A stretch of DNA of 64,000 nucleotides from Alentia gelatinosa (lineage: Eukaryota; Annelida; Polychaeta; Phyllodocida; Polynoidae). Below the pieces are notes generated by a model. It did no database searches. It worked only from the letters and a program-made list of their open reading frames with translations, and had not been told where the DNA came from. Of the stretch, positions 62,346 to 64,000 are shown piece after piece (position 1 is the first letter of the stretch; each line of letters starts with the position of its first letter). Made by a program: the position numbers and the translations under genes. The DNA lies in NCBI GenBank assembly GCA_950022655.1, contig OX465587.1:25361716-25425715 (forward strand), read 5' to 3'.

Positions 62346-63134
62346 AGGGAATTTACCATGCATCTTTTGACCTTGGGTGTCCTTCAGCCTGCGTTAGCCC
62401 CTGTCGTACAGGCCAGGTGTATAGTTAGCAGTCCATCATGGGGACACTGATAGATGCGGGAAAAGCAAAGGCGTTCGTTGAAATTTTAACATTTGAGTTG
62501 TTAAAACACCGACCTATAGGTTAAGGTGGTTTTGCATAGAGCTGAGCCAGTGGGGATTGCCCAAGTGGCCACCAGGTGTCGTTGGTACAGGCTGGGTTTC
62601 TCTCATCTAAAGTATTCGCCCTTCTTCTCCATTGATGGGTGAACAAGCATTCCATGTAAGATATGTGAGGTATAGAGCTGGTGTTTGGAGCAAGCACTGT
62701 CTAGTTAGGGTTTCCAACATTGCTGGAGTTGTTAAGAATGACGGAGGCTCTATTCATACTTCAAAATACGCCGTACTTTCGCATCGTCTTGTAGTGGTGC
62801 CAAAGTAACTGGGTATGTGTTTCTTGAATATCTACCTGTATTATACATGTAGGGTGCGTACGAAAATAGAGTAGCCGTCATGTTAAGTACACAGCATTGA
62901 GAACCGACCAGCCGTGTTGGGGGCAGGGCTGGTTATACTGGCTAGCTATATAGGTGCCTTTATGAATAGCAGGACACAGACCGAGGATAGAATTTAGTAG
63001 TGAACTCTGAATGGAGATGTTGACCACCTGATCCCGATCAGTTCTCCTGAGAAATGTCAGGTTAAAGCCACAGGCACTTGTGCATGGTATTTATGGAACG
63101 CAACCCTGCGCTACTCATGAATGCTGAATACTAG

Positions 63135-63323
63135 GTGGAGTTCCACAGCAAATTGCGCCTGGCCTTTCCTCAGTGCTCTACAGAGGACCCTTTCAGTTTA
63201 TATGGTGAATCTCCTTTACCACGTGACATATCACCTGTCGCTGGTTCGCGGAGAGAGTCAGGACTAAGTCCCCTATTATCGCCCATTATGTCAGACCCAT
63301 CTGTGTCTCCTAGTCCTGAGTAG
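63135..63323 (+). CDS. Possible terminal coding segment, Ser/Pro-rich
   Basis: This stop-terminated frame of 62 codons from its first ATG has a protein-like composition: a mixed first half with DPFSLYGESPLP, then a C-terminal run of SP dipeptides (SPLLSP, SPSPE) resembling proline-directed phosphorylation sites. A plausible acceptor lies inside it: the pyrimidine-rich CCTTTCCTCAG at about 63164-63174 leads into TGC in the same frame. If that acceptor is used, this would be a last exon of about 50 codons ending in TAG at 63321-63323. A family is not recognised, and a chance open frame in a GC-richer island is a real alternative. The segment sits just upstream of the E-box cluster near 63440. 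Confidence 0.22.
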   Translation: MEFHSKLRLAFPQCSTEDPFSLYGESPLPRDISPVAGSRRESGLSPLLSPIMSDPSVSPSPE

Positions 63324-63404
63324 AACATCTCGTCCTGGTCCCTGTGCCTCCTATCTTACCCCAGGTATACTTTGAGACGTGGACCAAGGAGGCAACTGCA
63401 GCGT

Positions 63405-63480
63405 CTTTCATAATGGCCGCCCTTCGTGAAAGCCACGGATCACGTGACATGCCGAGATCACGTGAGAGGTACTTTGGTGA
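63405..63480. promoter_or_regulatory. Paired TCACGTGA E-boxes
   Basis: GATCACGTGAC (TCACGTGA at 63440-63447) and GATCACGTGAG (63458-63465), centres 18 bp apart, preceded by a YY1-like AATGGCCGCC. TCACGTGA is the palindromic site preferred by USF and MITF/TFE bHLH-ZIP factors. Confidence 0.4.
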
Positions 63481-63654
63481 GAAGGGCGGTAGTCATATGA
63501 CTGACACACGGTGAGCTTTGTAACTTTTGCGCCCCTCGTTCCGTACACATGGTGAGTCTGCGCCACATGCACCGCTAAGAGCGAGGTCTTTGTCTGTCAC
63601 AGAAACCGTCCTATTTCTCATTCACATGAACTGCTCCTCAAAACAGATACGAAC

Positions 63655-63678
63655 TATTAATAATAATAATGATTATTA

Positions 63679-63763
<85 letters not shown>

Positions 63764-63812
63764 CATTATTATTATCATTATCATTATTATTATTATCATC
63801 ATTGTTATTGCC
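63655..63812. repeat. (TTA)n microsatellite
   Basis: About 150 bp of TTA units with scattered TCA interruptions. It yields a poly-Tyr open frame that is an artefact. Confidence 0.98.
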
Positions 63813-64000
63813 TATATAATCTGCTTAAATGTTAGGCTGGTCACATAGACTTTGAGCTTGCTGCTAAAAAACTAACCCTTCACTATCTGAGTGTTAACAT
63901 TGTGAGATTTGTAAAAGGCAAAGGGAACCAGTGTCTCAGTATCATCAGTATCATAGAAGAGCGCCCAGTTGACTATAACCATTGAATACAGACTTAAATA

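Noticed and set aside
63527..63835. 102-codon frame with poly-Tyr
   Set aside because: Produced by the (TTA)n microsatellite.

Overview
This 64 kb window is animal (metazoan) nuclear DNA, AT-rich and almost entirely non-coding. It is probably from a mollusc or another lophotrochozoan. Support for that placement: tRNA-derived SINE tails of the GGACGTTAAAC(AAAC)n type seen in molluscan genomes (recalled, not searched), a degenerate TTAGGG-type telomeric block, pogo/Tigger-like and piggyBac-like miniature elements, hammerhead-ribozyme-like motifs of the Penelope-element type, long microsatellites, and one intron-flanked protein-kinase exon. Nothing resembles bacterial or viral gene organisation.

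Coding content is very small. The only confident coding feature is an 84-nt exon at 49871-49954 (+). It encodes the glycine-rich loop and VAIK-type lysine of an AGC-like kinase, most like RSKR/SgK494. A 39-nt candidate exon with consensus splice sites and a compatible frame lies at 60428-60466. A possible Ser/Pro-rich terminal coding segment lies at 63135-63323. Much of the window may therefore be intron or flank of this kinase gene, but that is inference.

Mobile DNA, by position: foldback and hairpin elements at 3.3, 9.1, 13.1, 16.1-16.8, 22.2, 23.0, 23.9, 27.7, 28.5, 29.5, 31.6, 32.1, 33.7, 35.2, 35.8, 39.9, 44.3, 45.1, 46.2 and 57.5 kb; pogo-like MITEs at 6.0, 49.6 and 51.5 kb; piggyBac-like elements at 42.6-43.0 and 45.3-45.7 kb; a TIR element at 52.1 kb; SINEs and SINE tails at 6.2, 20.0, 21.4, 35.5 and 36.4 kb; a 5'-truncated, frameshifted LINE reverse transcriptase at 58.6-59.7 kb with an A-rich tail; a second LINE fragment at 61.7 kb (-). 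Tandem repeats include a 42-bp minisatellite (10.96-11.84 kb), a 33-bp repeat (8.42-8.55 kb), a 304-bp tandem element (16.07-16.80 kb), (TA)n and (TTA)n tracts and several long G or C runs.

The most unusual signals are: (1) a hairpin-element family whose skeleton and GCTTCGCC loop are conserved while the stem sequences differ from copy to copy yet stay self-complementary; (2) a second foldback family with a shared core and exchanged arms; (3) a telomere-like tract enclosed in a foldback; (4) 11 copies of the near-palindrome GAGCWGCTC, where about 0.2-0.5 is expected, lying mainly in GC-richer islands that are not obviously repeats; (5) a hammerhead-like fold at 37.57 kb.
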